Position numbers and translations under genes: made by a program
Shown: positions 41,206 through 49,925 of the stretch, piece by piece
Numbering within the stretch: position 1 is the first letter of the stretch
Layout of the letters: the number at the start of each line of letters is the position of its first letter
Notes under the pieces: generated by a model
Told to the model about the DNA's origin: nothing
The model's database searches: none
The model's input: only the letters and a program-made list of their open reading frames with translations
NCBI RefSeq assembly: GCF_009569385.1
Contig: NZ_WBOF01000001.1
Location: 2,118,001-2,182,000 of the forward strand
Direction: 5' to 3'
Source of the DNA: Streptomyces kaniharaensis
GTDB lineage: Bacteria; Actinomycetota; Actinomycetes; Streptomycetales; Streptomycetaceae
Length of the DNA: 64,000 nucleotides

Positions 41206-41643
41206 ATGCCCCTCTACGCCGCGTATGCCACCAACCTCGATGCCCGGCAGATGACCCGCCGCGCCCCGCACTCGCCGCTGCGCGGAACCGGGTGGCTGGA
41301 CGGCTGGCGGCTCACCTTCGGCGGCGAACAGCTGGGCTGGGAGGGCTCGTTGGCCACCGTCGTCGAGGACGAGAAGGACCAGGTGTTCGTCTCGCTCTAC
41401 GACGTCGCGCCGATGGACGAGGAGGGCCTGGACCGCTGGCAGGGCGTCCAGCTCGGCATCTACCGCAAGACCAGGCTGCGCGCGCAGACTCTGGACGGCG
41501 ACATCCCGGTCTGGACGTACGTGCTCAACGACTACGAGGGCGGCCTGCCCGCGGCCCGCTACCTGGGCCTGATCGCCGACGCCGCCGAGAGCGCCGGCGC
41601 CCCCCACGACTACGTGATGGACCTGCGCCGCCGCCCCTGCTAG
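41206..41643 (+). CDS. Gamma-glutamylcyclotransferase-like protein
   Basis: A 145-residue protein of the GGCT/AIG2-like fold, whose enzymes release 5-oxoproline from gamma-glutamyl peptides. It starts MPLYAAYATNLDARQM; the family's substrate-binding loop is usually YGSN and is replaced here by YATN. The acidic residue in LYDVAPMDEEGLDRWQG matches the place of the catalytic Glu. Activity on a given substrate is unproven. TAGTCT (41193-41198) ends 7 nt before the ATG at 41206, so the mRNA is probably leaderless. It is divergent from lpdA. Confidence 0.8.
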   Translation: MPLYAAYATNLDARQMTRRAPHSPLRGTGWLDGWRLTFGGEQLGWEGSLATVVEDEKDQVFVSLYDVAPMDEEGLDRWQGVQLGIYRKTRLRAQTLDGDIPVWTYVLNDYEGGLPAARYLGLIADAAESAGAPHDYVMDLRRRPC

Positions 41644-41818
41644 GGACCGTCACACCGGCCACCACCGACCCGCCACGCCGGCTCGACACACCGCGCCGGA
41701 CGGCCCCGAGCCGCCGGCCGGAACTGTGGATACCGACGAAACCCGCCGCCCGAAAAGCGCCACCGAGCTGTGCTTTCGGGTCAACCGGGTAACGATCCGG
41801 CACGCCGAACAGGATTTT

Positions 41819-41848
41819 CTACGCGCGTAGCCGATTCCCGTCTATCCT
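41819..41848 (+). promoter_or_regulatory. punA promoter with nucleoside-regulon palindrome
   Basis: The palindrome CTACGCGCGTAG (41819-41830) covers the expected -35 position; the -10 TATCCT (41843-41848) ends 7 nt before the GTG of punA. The same 12-mer is found at deoC and add. A bound repressor would block the promoter. Confidence 0.8.
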
Positions 41849-41855
41849 CGGACGT

Positions 41856-42677
41856 GTGAACGCAACTCCTCAGTCGGTCGTCTCCGCCGACCCCTACGCC
41901 GCCGCCCAGGCCGCCGCCGAGCGCCTGCGCGAGCTGACCGGTGCCGAGCGCCACGACGTCGCCCTGGTGATGGGCTCCGGCTGGGTGCCGGCCGCCGACG
42001 CCCTGGGCGAGACCGTGGCCGAGTTCCCGGTCACCGAGATCCCGGGCTTCCCCGCCCCCGCCGTCGCCGGCCACGCCGGCAAGATCCGCTCGGTGAAGAT
42101 CGGCGACAAGCGCGCCCTGATCTTCCTCGGCCGCAACCACTACTACGAGGGCCACGGCGTGGCCACCGTCGTCCACGGCGTGCGCACCGCCGCCGCGGCC
42201 GGCTGTGGCATCGTCGTGCTCACCAACGGCTGCGGCGGTCTGCGCCAGGGCTGGGTCCCCGGCCAGCCGGTCCTGATCAGTGACCACATCAACCTGACCG
42301 CGGACTCCCCGATCGTCGGCGCCAACTTCGTCGACCTCACCGACCTCTACTCCAAGCGCCTGCGCACGCTGTGCCGCGAGGTCGACCCGACCCTCGACGA
42401 GGCCGTCTACGTGCAGTTCCGCGGCCCGCACTACGAGACCCCGGCCGAGGTCAACATGGCCCGGGTGATCGGCGGCGAGCTGGTCGGCATGTCCACCACC
42501 CTGGAGGCCATCGCCGCCCGCGAGGCCGGCGCCGAGGTGCTCGGCATCTCCCTGGTCACCAACCTGGCCGCCGGCATGACCGGCGAGCCGCTCAACCACG
42601 AAGAGGTCCTGGAGGCCGGCAAGGCCTCCGCCGAGCGCATGGGTGAGCTTCTGGCGAAGGTCCTTGAGCGGATCTGA
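41856..42677 (+). CDS. punA: Purine nucleoside phosphorylase
   Basis: A 273-residue trimer-type phosphorylase that splits inosine, guanosine and their deoxy forms into base and (deoxy)ribose-1-phosphate. Family marks are [10 protein letters not shown] (phosphate site near residue 36), GRNHYYEGH, the base-binding Glu in [10 protein letters not shown] and Asn in [10 protein letters not shown]. The Glu/Asn pair indicates 6-oxopurine specificity. The GTG start at 41856 lies directly after a promoter, without a ribosome site, so translation is probably leaderless. A large terminator separates it from the downstream phosphomutase. Confidence 0.95.
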   Translation: MNATPQSVVSADPYAAAQAAAERLRELTGAERHDVALVMGSGWVPAADALGETVAEFPVTEIPGFPAPAVAGHAGKIRSVKIGDKRALIFLGRNHYYEGHGVATVVHGVRTAAAAGCGIVVLTNGCGGLRQGWVPGQPVLISDHINLTADSPIVGANFVDLTDLYSKRLRTLCREVDPTLDEAVYVQFRGPHYETPAEVNMARVIGGELVGMSTTLEAIAAREAGAEVLGISLVTNLAAGMTGEPLNHEEVLEAGKASAERMGELLAKVLERI

Positions 42678-42703
42678 CCCCGATCCGGCGCACAATCATG
42701 AGC

Positions 42704-42759
42704 GACGGGGCCCACGGGCGGCCGTGATCGGCTGATCACACCCGCCCGCGGGCCCCGTC
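42704..42759 (+). terminator. Long terminator of punA
   Basis: 18-bp arms (42704-42721 and 42742-42759, one mismatch) enclose an inner hairpin GTGATC-GGCT-GATCAC. It lies 27 bp after the punA stop codon. Confidence 0.85.
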
Positions 42760-42827
42760 CGCATGTGCACCCCGTTTTGCGGAACTTCCGGCCGACCAAC
42801 CGACGCACTTCCGATGGAGCAGGCAGC

Positions 42828-44546
42828 ATGACGCAGGCACCCACCACCGACCTCCTCGCCCGGGCCCGGGCCTGGCTGGCCGAGGACCCCGACCCGCAGA
42901 CCCGCGAGGAGCTGACCGCGCTGCTGGCCCGGGCCGAGAGCCCGGAGGGCGCGGAGGACAGCAACCTCGCCTGGGCGGAGCTCACCGAGCGCTTCTCCGA
43001 CCGGCTCCAGTTCGGCACCGCCGGCCTGCGCGGCGAACTCGGCGCGGGCCCGATGCGGATGAACCGCGCCGTGGTGATCCGGGCCGCCGCCGGCCTGGTC
43101 GCGTACGTGAAGAAGCAGGGCCTCGGCGACCTCGTCGTCATCGGCTACGACGCCCGCCACAAGTCGTACGACTTCGCCCGGGACACCGCCGCCGTGGTGG
43201 TCGGCGCCGGCCTGCGCGCCGCGCTGCTGCCCCGCCCGCTGCCCACCCCGGTCCTCGCCTTCGCCGTCCGCCACCTGGGCGCGGCCGCCGGCGTCACCGT
43301 CACCGCCAGCCACAACCCGCCGCAGGACAACGGCTACAAGGTCTACCTGGGCGACGGCTCGCAGATCGTCCCGCCGGCCGACGCCGGGATCGCCGCCGAG
43401 ATCGACGCGATCGGCTCGCTCGCCGAGGTCCCGCTGGCCGAGGAGGGCTGGGAGGTGCTCGGCGAGGACGTCGTCGACGCCTACCTGACCCGGGCCGTCT
43501 CGATCGTCGACGAGCACAGCCCGCGCGACCTCGACGTCGTCTACACCCCGATGCACGGCGTCGGCCGGGACGTCCTGGTCGCCGCGTTCAAGCGGGCCGG
43601 CTTCCCGGCGCCCACCGTGGTCGCCGAGCAGGCCGAGCCCGACCCGGACTTCCCGACCGTGGCCTTCCCCAACCCGGAGGAGCCGGGGGCGATGGACCTC
43701 GCCTTCCGCACCGCCGCGTCGGTCGGCCCGGACATCGTCATCGCCAACGACCCGGACGCCGACCGCTGCGCGGTGGCCGTCCCCGCCAACAGCAACGCGG
43801 CCGGCAGCGGCAACGGCACCTCCGGCTGGCGGATGCTCCGCGGCGACGAGGTCGGCGCGCTGCTCGGCTCGGCCCTGGTCGCCAAGAAGGTCGAGGGCAC
43901 CTTCGCCACCACCATCGTCTCCGCCACCCTGCTCGGCCGGATCGCCGAGGCCGCCGGCCTCGGCTACGCCGAGACGCTGACCGGCTTCAAGTGGATCTCC
44001 CGCGCCGACGGCCTGCGCTACGGCTACGAGGAGGCGCTCGGCTACTGCGTCGACCCGCAGGGCGTCCGGGACAAGGACGGCGTCACCGCCGCCCTGCTGG
44101 TCGCCGAACTGGCCGCCACCCTCAAGAAGTCCGGCCGCACCCTGACCGACCTGCTGGACGACCTGGCGCTGGAGCACGGCCTGCACGCCACCGACCAGCT
44201 GTCCGTCCGGGTCCAGGACCTCTCGCTGATCGGCGCCGCGATGCGCCGCCTGCGCGAGCAGCCGCCGACCGTCCTGGCCGGCCTGACCGTCACCCGGGCC
44301 GACGACCTGACCGCCGGCTCCGCCGACCTGCCGCCCACCGACGGCCTGCGCTACTACCTGGCCGGCGAGGCCGTCCGCTCGGCGCGGATCGTCGTCCGGC
44401 CGTCCGGCACCGAGCCCAAGCTCAAGTGCTACCTGGAGGTCGTCCTGCCGGTCGCCTCCGCGGCCGAGCTCGTCGGCACCCGCGAGCGGGCCGCCGAACT
44501 GCTCGACGCGATCAAGCGCGACCTGGCGGTGGCCGCGGGCATCTGA
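42828..44546 (+). CDS. Phosphohexomutase family protein, probably phosphopentomutase (PGM2-like)
   Basis: A 572-residue alpha-D-phosphohexomutase, longer than ordinary PMM/PGM (about 450) and like the PGM2/phosphopentomutase branch. The four active-site loops are visible: phosphoserine in TASHNPPQDNGYK, metal site NDPDADR, sugar loop GFKWISRADG and phosphate loop RPSGTEPKLK. It sits between purine nucleoside phosphorylase and deoC. I infer that it turns ribose-1- and deoxyribose-1-phosphate into the 5-phosphates, joining those two enzymes; databases would probably call it phosphomannomutase. Start ATG 42828 follows GGAG. It has its own terminator. Confidence 0.85.
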   Translation: MTQAPTTDLLARARAWLAEDPDPQTREELTALLARAESPEGAEDSNLAWAELTERFSDRLQFGTAGLRGELGAGPMRMNRAVVIRAAAGLVAYVKKQGLGDLVVIGYDARHKSYDFARDTAAVVVGAGLRAALLPRPLPTPVLAFAVRHLGAAAGVTVTASHNPPQDNGYKVYLGDGSQIVPPADAGIAAEIDAIGSLAEVPLAEEGWEVLGEDVVDAYLTRAVSIVDEHSPRDLDVVYTPMHGVGRDVLVAAFKRAGFPAPTVVAEQAEPDPDFPTVAFPNPEEPGAMDLAFRTAASVGPDIVIANDPDADRCAVAVPANSNAAGSGNGTSGWRMLRGDEVGALLGSALVAKKVEGTFATTIVSATLLGRIAEAAGLGYAETLTGFKWISRADGLRYGYEEALGYCVDPQGVRDKDGVTAALLVAELAATLKKSGRTLTDLLDDLALEHGLHATDQLSVRVQDLSLIGAAMRRLREQPPTVLAGLTVTRADDLTAGSADLPPTDGLRYYLAGEAVRSARIVVRPSGTEPKLKCYLEVVLPVASAAELVGTRERAAELLDAIKRDLAVAAGI

Positions 44547-44562
44547 TCGCCGCCCCGACACG

Positions 44563-44607
44563 GAAGGGGCCCGCCGATCGCGTACTCGCGTACCGGCGGG
44601 CCCCTTC
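44563..44607. terminator. Bidirectional terminator
   Basis: A perfect 14-bp stem (44563-44576 with 44594-44607); an outer GACACGG/CCGTGTC pair (44557-44563, 44614-44620) could extend it. It lies between two converging genes. Confidence 0.85.
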
Positions 44608-44621
44608 GTTCGTCCGTGTCC

Positions 44622-45305
44622 TCAGACCGTGATCACCGTGATCAGCGCGGCCAGGCCGACCAGCGTCGGCACGATCACCCACCAGCACCAGCGGACCACG
44701 ACCGACCCGGCGGCGTCCGGACGGCCCGCGTTGCGCTCGGCCATCTCCTGGAGCACCCCGGTCACCTGGTCGGACCAGGCCCGCGTCGGGTCCGAGGAGC
44801 CCAGCACCTCCGGGACGGCGGGCATGGTGCCGCGCCCGAAGACCGTCCCCAGCCGGGAGCTGTGCTCCGCCCCGCCGCGCAGTGCGGCCCGGTTGGCCCG
44901 CTTGCGCTGGCGCAGTGACACCGGGACGGCCCACACCTGGAACTTCCTGCCGTCGGCGAGCAGTTCGACCGAGTACCCGGCGCGCAGCGCGTCCACCGCC
45001 GCCCACGGCGCGGTGATCGTCCGCCACGGGTTGCGCACCACCAGCCGCCGGTCGTTGGCCAGCACCGCCGGGCGCAGCGTGTAGGCGATCACCGGGAAGG
45101 CGAACACGGGCACCGCCGCGAGGGAGACGTACGGCGTCTTCCCCGTCCCGTTCAGCGCCGCGTCGCCGATCAGCCAGGCGGCCACGGCCAGCAGCAACAC
45201 GCCGGAGATCACTCCGGGAACGGAGCGGTACACGCGGTCCGCGTACACCGGCTCCCCGTCGGGGGCGGCGGAGCCCTTTTGGGGCTTGCCGTCGGAATCG
45301 CTCAT
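44622..45305 (-). CDS. PH-domain membrane protein
   Basis: A 227-residue protein with hydrophobic helices at about residues 30-52, 62-80 and 207-227. Between them a bacterial PH-like domain (residues 78-130) is suggested by LANDRRLVVRNPWRTITAPW and VELLADGRKFQVWAVPVS. Such proteins are common in actinobacteria; their role is unknown. The ATG at 45305 has CAGAAT (45318-45313) ending 7 nt before it, a possible leaderless promoter. It is divergent from deoC. Confidence 0.75.
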   Translation of the reverse strand: MSDSDGKPQKGSAAPDGEPVYADRVYRSVPGVISGVLLLAVAAWLIGDAALNGTGKTPYVSLAAVPVFAFPVIAYTLRPAVLANDRRLVVRNPWRTITAPWAAVDALRAGYSVELLADGRKFQVWAVPVSLRQRKRANRAALRGGAEHSSRLGTVFGRGTMPAVPEVLGSSDPTRAWSDQVTGVLQEMAERNAGRPDAAGSVVVRWCWWVIVPTLVGLAALITVITV

Positions 45306-45505
45306 GTCGACGATTCTGCCCCATGCCTGCGCGGATGAGGTCTCGATGCAGCATCGAAATACCGCCTCCGAACCGGCCTCGCCAGGCCTCGTCCGACCCC
45401 CTCCTCCCTGCCCCCGCTCCCCGATCCACGCGCGCCCCAACCCCGCCCCTCCACCCCACCCCAGATCTCGTTCCGGCCACGAAAGGTGGGCCCTCTAGCG
45501 GTCGG

Positions 45506-45524
45506 CTACGCGCGTAGATATGCT
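45506..45524 (+). promoter_or_regulatory. deoC promoter with nucleoside-regulon palindrome
   Basis: CTACGCGCGTAG (45506-45517) is followed after one base by the -10 TATGCT (45519-45524), which ends 6 nt before the GTG of deoC. The palindrome fills the promoter spacer, so a bound protein should repress. Confidence 0.8.
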
Positions 45525-45530
45525 GGTCTG

Positions 45531-46523
45531 GTGACTATGTCCACTGTTGCAGCCAATGCCCCCGGCGTTGCGGGCAGCGGCCTTGCGGACGTTGCGGCGT
45601 CCGAGGCCTCGCTCCGCCGCTTCTTGCACGGCCTGCCCGGCGTCGACCAGGTCGGCCTGGAGGCGCGTGCCGCCACCCTCGGAACCCGCTCGATCAAGAC
45701 CGCGGCGAAGGCCTACGCCATCGACCTGGCGATCTCGATGATCGACCTGACCACGCTGGAGGGCGCGGACACGGTCGGCAAGGTGCGCGCCCTGTGCACC
45801 AAGGGCAGGACCCCCGACCCGACCGACCCGACCACCCCCCGCGTCGCCGCCATCTGTGTCTATCCGGACATGGTCGCCACCGCGAAGGCCGCCCTGCGGG
45901 GCACCGACATCCAGGTCGCCTCCGTCGCCACCGCCTTCCCCGCCGGCCGCGCCGCCCTCCCGGTGAAGCTCGCCGACACCGCCGACGCGGTCGCCGCGGG
46001 CGCCGACGAGATCGACATGGTGATCGACCGCGGTGCCTTCCTCTCCGGCCGTTACCTCGACGTCTTCAACGAGATCGTCGCCGTCAAGGAGGCGTGCAAG
46101 CGCCCGGACGGCAGCTACGCCCACCTCAAGGTGATCTTCGAGACCGGCGAGCTGCAGACGTACGACAACGTGCGCCGCGTCTCCTGGCTGGCGATGCTGG
46201 CCGGTGCCGACTTCATCAAGACCTCCACCGGCAAGGTCGCCGTCAACGCGACCCCGCCGGTCACCCTGCTGATGCTGGAGGCGGTCCGCGACTTCCGCGC
46301 ACAGACCGGCGTCCAGGTCGGCGTGAAGCCCGCCGGCGGAATCAAGACCACCAAGGACGCCATGAAGTACCTGGTGATGGTCAACGAGACCCTCGGCGAC
46401 GACTGGCTGACCCCGCACTGGTTCCGCTTCGGCGCCTCCAGCCTGCTCAACGACCTGCTGATGCAGCGCCAGAAGCTCACCACCGGACGCTACTCCGGCC
46501 CCGACTACGTGACGGTGGACTGA
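45531..46523 (+). CDS. deoC: Deoxyribose-phosphate aldolase
   Basis: A 330-residue class I aldolase that splits 2-deoxyribose-5-phosphate into glyceraldehyde-3-phosphate and acetaldehyde. The Schiff-base lysine is Lys230 in ADFIKTSTGK; the second active-site lysine is in VGVKPAGGI, and the acidic residue is in DEIDMVID. At 330 residues it is of the long DeoC type, with an N-terminal extension. The GTG at 45531 is chosen because the -10 sits 6 nt upstream (leaderless); ATG 45537 is the alternative. The two ALDH genes follow in the same operon and can remove the acetaldehyde. Confidence 0.95.
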   Translation: MTMSTVAANAPGVAGSGLADVAASEASLRRFLHGLPGVDQVGLEARAATLGTRSIKTAAKAYAIDLAISMIDLTTLEGADTVGKVRALCTKGRTPDPTDPTTPRVAAICVYPDMVATAKAALRGTDIQVASVATAFPAGRAALPVKLADTADAVAAGADEIDMVIDRGAFLSGRYLDVFNEIVAVKEACKRPDGSYAHLKVIFETGELQTYDNVRRVSWLAMLAGADFIKTSTGKVAVNATPPVTLLMLEAVRDFRAQTGVQVGVKPAGGIKTTKDAMKYLVMVNETLGDDWLTPHWFRFGASSLLNDLLMQRQKLTTGRYSGPDYVTVD

Positions 46524-46528
46524 TCACC

Positions 46529-48004
46529 ATGGCCAAGAAGAAGAACATCGAGGAGCCGGTGAAGGCCTCCGGCCTCTTCACCTACGCCCCGGCCCCCGAG
46601 TCCCCCGCCGCCGCGGGCGACATCGCCACCTCCTACGGCCACTTCATCGGCGGCGAGTTCGTCGACTCCTCCGGCAGCGAGGCCCTGAAGACGGTCAACC
46701 CGGCCACCGAGCAGGTGCTCGCCGAGTTCGCCCAGGGCACCGACGAGGACGTGGACCGCGCGGTCGCGGCCGCGCGCAAGGCCTTCGCCGACTGGTCGGC
46801 ACTGCCGGGCAGCGAGCGCGCCAAGTACCTGTTCCGGATCGCCCGGATCGTCCAGGAGCGCAGCCGCGAGCTGGCCGTGCTGGAGTCGATCGACAACGGC
46901 AAGCCGATCCGCGAGACCCGCGACGTCGACCTGCCGCTGGTCGCCGCGCACTTCTTCTACTACGCGGGCTGGGCGGACAAGCTGGACTACGCCGGCTTCG
47001 GCCCGAGCCCGAAGCCGCTCGGCGTGGCCGGTCAGGTCATCCCGTGGAACTTCCCGCTGCTGATGCTGGCGTGGAAGATCGCGCCCGCGCTGGCGACCGG
47101 CAACACGGTCGTCCTCAAGCCGGCCGAGACCACCCCGCTGACGGCTCTGCGCTTCGCCGAGATCTGCCGCCAGGCCGGTCTGCCGAAGGGCGTCGTCAAC
47201 ATCGTCACCGGCGACGGCCGCACCGGCGCCGCGCTCACCGCGCACCCGGACGTCAACAAGGTGGCCTTCACCGGCTCCACCCCGGTCGGCCGGGCGATCG
47301 CCAAGCAGCTGGCGGGCACCCGCAAGAAGCTGTCGCTGGAGCTCGGCGGCAAGGCCGCGAACATCGTCTTCGACGACGCGCCGATCGACCAGGCGGTCGA
47401 GGGCATCGTCAACGGCATCTTCTTCAACCAGGGCCACGTCTGCTGCGCGGGCTCGCGCCTGCTGGTCCAGGAGTCGGTCCAGGACGAGCTGCTGGACGCC
47501 CTGAAGCGCCGGATGGCCACCCTGCGGGTCGGCGACCCGCTGGACAAGAACACCGACATCGGCGCGATCAACTCCGCCGAGCAGCTGGCCCGGATCACCG
47601 CGCTGACCGACGCCGGCGAGGCCGAGGGCGCCGAGCGCTGGTCGCCGACCTGCGAACTGCCGGGCACCGGCTTCTGGTTCAGGCCGACCCTGTTCACCGG
47701 CGTCAGCCAGGCCCACCGGATCGCCCAGGAGGAGATCTTCGGCCCGGTGCTGTCGGTGCTGACCTTCCGCACCCCCGCGGAGGCGGTCGAGAAGGCCAAC
47801 AACACCCCGTACGGCCTCTCCGCCGGCATCTGGACGGAGAAGGGCTCGCGCATCCTCTGGATGGCCAACAGGCTCAAGGCCGGCGTGGTCTGGGCCAACA
47901 CCTTCAACAAGTTCGACCCGACCTCGCCGTTCGGCGGCTACAAGGAGTCGGGCTACGGCCGCGAGGGTGGCCGCCACGGTCTGGAGGCCTACCTCGATGT
48001 CTGA
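46529..48004 (+). CDS. NAD-dependent aldehyde dehydrogenase
   Basis: A 491-residue catalytically complete ALDH. NAD-binding motifs are VIPWNFPLLM and VAFTGSTPVG; the general-base Glu271 is in LELGGKA and the nucleophile Cys305 is in NQGHVCCAGSR. EEIFGPVL and GVVWANTFNKFDP follow, as in the family. It starts 5 bp after deoC and overlaps the next gene by 8 nt. From its place I infer that it oxidises the acetaldehyde made by DeoC to acetate. Its partner is a half-length, inactive ALDH, so the pair looks like a split ALDH16. Confidence 0.92.
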   Translation: MAKKKNIEEPVKASGLFTYAPAPESPAAAGDIATSYGHFIGGEFVDSSGSEALKTVNPATEQVLAEFAQGTDEDVDRAVAAARKAFADWSALPGSERAKYLFRIARIVQERSRELAVLESIDNGKPIRETRDVDLPLVAAHFFYYAGWADKLDYAGFGPSPKPLGVAGQVIPWNFPLLMLAWKIAPALATGNTVVLKPAETTPLTALRFAEICRQAGLPKGVVNIVTGDGRTGAALTAHPDVNKVAFTGSTPVGRAIAKQLAGTRKKLSLELGGKAANIVFDDAPIDQAVEGIVNGIFFNQGHVCCAGSRLLVQESVQDELLDALKRRMATLRVGDPLDKNTDIGAINSAEQLARITALTDAGEAEGAERWSPTCELPGTGFWFRPTLFTGVSQAHRIAQEEIFGPVLSVLTFRTPAEAVEKANNTPYGLSAGIWTEKGSRILWMANRLKAGVVWANTFNKFDPTSPFGGYKESGYGREGGRHGLEAYLDV

Positions 48005-48926
48005 CACGACCTTCGCGCGTCTTGACGTCCTCAAGACCTACAAGCTGTACGTCGGCGGGAAGTTCCCGCGGTCCGAGAGCGGGCGGGTGTACGAGGTGAC
48101 CAAGGCGACATCAGCCGCTGACGCGGCGGGCAAGCGCGAGTGGCTCGCGAACGCCCCGCTGGGCACCCGCAAGGACGCCCGCGACGCCGTGCTGGCCGCC
48201 CGTGCGGCGGTCAAGGGCTGGGCCGGCACCACCGCGTACAACCGCGGCCAGGTGCTGTACCGGGTCGCCGAGATGCTGCAGGGCCGGCGCGAGCAGTTCG
48301 CCGCCGAGGTGGCCGTCTCCGAGGGCATCGGCCCGAAGAAGGCCGCCGCGCTGGTGGACGCCGCGATCGACCGCTGGGTCTGGTACGCGGGCTGGACGGA
48401 CAAGGTCGCCCAGATCGCGGGCGGCGCCAACCCGGTCGCCGGGCCGTTCTTCAACCTCTCCACCCCGGAGCCGACCGGCGTGGTCGGGATCGTCGCCCCG
48501 CAGGCCGGGTACGGGCACTCGCTGCTCGGCCTGGTGTCGGTGATCGCCCCGGCGATCGCCACCGGCAACACCGTCGTGGTCGCCGCCGCCGCGGACGCCC
48601 CGCTGCCCGCCCTGTCGCTGGGCGAGGTGCTGGCCACCTCGGACGTCCCGGGCGGTGTGGTGAACATCATCTCGGGCCGGACCGCGGACATCGCGCCCAC
48701 CCTGGCCTCGCACCAGGACGTCAACGCGCTGGACCTCACCGGTGCCATCGCGGCCGACGGTCCCGGCGCGGCGCCCGCCCTGGAGGCCGCCGCCGCGGAT
48801 ACCCTGAAGCGGGTGGTTCGTCCGGAGCTGGACCCGTTCGCCCGGGACTGGACCGACGCGCCCGGTACGGACCGGCTACTCTCGTTCCTGGAGACGAAGA
48901 CGGTCTGGCACCCGATGGGGATCTGA
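47997..48926 (+). CDS. Catalytically inactive half-ALDH
   Basis: A 309-residue ALDH-fold protein, about two thirds of normal length. The N-terminal and NAD-binding portions are recognisable (KLYVGGKFPRSESGRVYEV, GVVGIVAPQAGYGHSLLGLV, ATGNTVVVAAAADAPLPALS, GVVNIISG). The catalytic portion is missing: there is no ELGGK Glu, no GQxC cysteine and no EEIFGP, and the protein jumps to the ALDH C-terminus (ETKTVWHPMG). The start overlaps the preceding ALDH stop by 8 nt, so expression is coupled. The intact frame argues against a pseudogene. It is probably a structural or regulatory partner, like the dead second domain of ALDH16 enzymes. Confidence 0.8.
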   Translation: MSDTTFARLDVLKTYKLYVGGKFPRSESGRVYEVTKATSAADAAGKREWLANAPLGTRKDARDAVLAARAAVKGWAGTTAYNRGQVLYRVAEMLQGRREQFAAEVAVSEGIGPKKAAALVDAAIDRWVWYAGWTDKVAQIAGGANPVAGPFFNLSTPEPTGVVGIVAPQAGYGHSLLGLVSVIAPAIATGNTVVVAAAADAPLPALSLGEVLATSDVPGGVVNIISGRTADIAPTLASHQDVNALDLTGAIAADGPGAAPALEAAAADTLKRVVRPELDPFARDWTDAPGTDRLLSFLETKTVWHPMGI

Positions 48927-49009
48927 CCTCCCGTCGCCACCGAGTAGTACAACTCCACAGACTGGCCGTCCCCAGTGCCCTCTCCCCCCCAGGGCCCGGA
49001 CGGTCATTG

Positions 49010-49047
49010 GACGGACCCGCGCCTCTCCCCCCTGGCGCGGGTCCGTC
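49010..49047 (+). terminator. Terminator of the deoC-ALDH operon
   Basis: A perfect 14-bp stem (49010-49023 with 49034-49047), about 85 bp after the half-ALDH stop codon. Confidence 0.8.
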
Positions 49048-49111
49048 GACTTTCGAAGGTCCGATCCGGCCGGTTTCGGCATCGGGCCCGGATGCGTCAG
49101 ACTGGTGTCCC

Positions 49112-49750
49112 GTGAGTGACGCCCCGCTGAACCCTGTGACGACGACCCATGCCCGGGTGGTCCTGCTGTCCGGCCCCTCCGGATCCGGGAAGTCCTCGCT
49201 CGCCGAGCGCAGCGGCCTGCCGGTGCTCCAGCTCGACGACTTCTACAAGGACGGGGACGACCCCACCCTCCCGCGGCTGCCCGACGGCGCGGTCGACTGG
49301 GACTCCCCGCTCGCCTGGCACCGCGACCAGGCCGTCGCCGCCATCCGCGCCCTGTACGGGACCGGCCGCGCCGACGTCCCGGTGTACTCGATCCCGGACA
49401 ACGGCCGGGTCGCCACCCGGGAGCTGGACCTGGCCGGCGCCCCCGCGTTCATCGCCGAGGGCATCTTCGCCGCCGAGATCACCGCCGAGTGCGCGGCGGA
49501 GGGCCTGCTCGGCGACGCCCTGTGCCTGCGCAACGGCGCGCTGACCACGGCCTGGCGCCGGCTGCGCCGGGACGTCCGCGAGGGCCGCAAGTCGTTGCCG
49601 GTGCTGCTGCGCCGCGGCTGGCGGCTGATGCGTGCCGAGCGGTCCATCGTCGACCGCCAGGTCGCCCTCGGCGCCCGTCCCTGCGCCGGGCCGGAGGCCG
49701 CCCGCCGGATCACCGCGGCGGCCGGGCGGCGGCAGCTCTCGTCGGTCTGA
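49112..49750 (+). CDS. Uridine kinase-like P-loop kinase
   Basis: A 212-residue P-loop kinase like uridine kinase, which phosphorylates uridine or cytidine with ATP or GTP. The Walker A loop is SGPSGSGKSS (near residue 20), the substrate region is LQLDDFYKDGDDPTLPR, and the lid and Arg-rich helix are RRLRRDVREGRK. A place next to deoC and downstream of the nucleoside genes supports nucleoside salvage. The GTG at 49112 has CAGACT (49098-49103) 8 nt upstream. It converges on sigQ, with a strong terminator between them. Confidence 0.85.
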   Translation: MSDAPLNPVTTTHARVVLLSGPSGSGKSSLAERSGLPVLQLDDFYKDGDDPTLPRLPDGAVDWDSPLAWHRDQAVAAIRALYGTGRADVPVYSIPDNGRVATRELDLAGAPAFIAEGIFAAEITAECAAEGLLGDALCLRNGALTTAWRRLRRDVREGRKSLPVLLRRGWRLMRAERSIVDRQVALGARPCAGPEAARRITAAAGRRQLSSV

Positions 49751-49779
49751 TCCCCACGGTCCGATCCACCGCACGAGAA

Positions 49780-49818
49780 CGGCGGGCCCGGTGCGTCTCC
49801 CCCGCACCGGGCCCGCCG
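49780..49818. terminator. Bidirectional terminator between the kinase and sigQ
   Basis: A perfect 16-bp stem (49780-49795 with 49803-49818) with a 7-nt loop between converging genes. Confidence 0.85.
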
Positions 49819-49925
49819 CTTTCCGGACGGTCCTCGGGCTCCCCCGTGAACACCGCTCCCCCGAGCCGGCGTCCGCAGTCCGTGACCGTCCGCTACCCGT
49901 CCCCCGACGGGAGTCCCATTCCTTC

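Noticed and set aside
47997-48926. The half-ALDH as a pseudogene
   Set aside because: The frame is intact, the C-terminal ALDH motif is kept, and it overlaps the preceding gene in a coupled arrangement, so a working partner protein is more likely.
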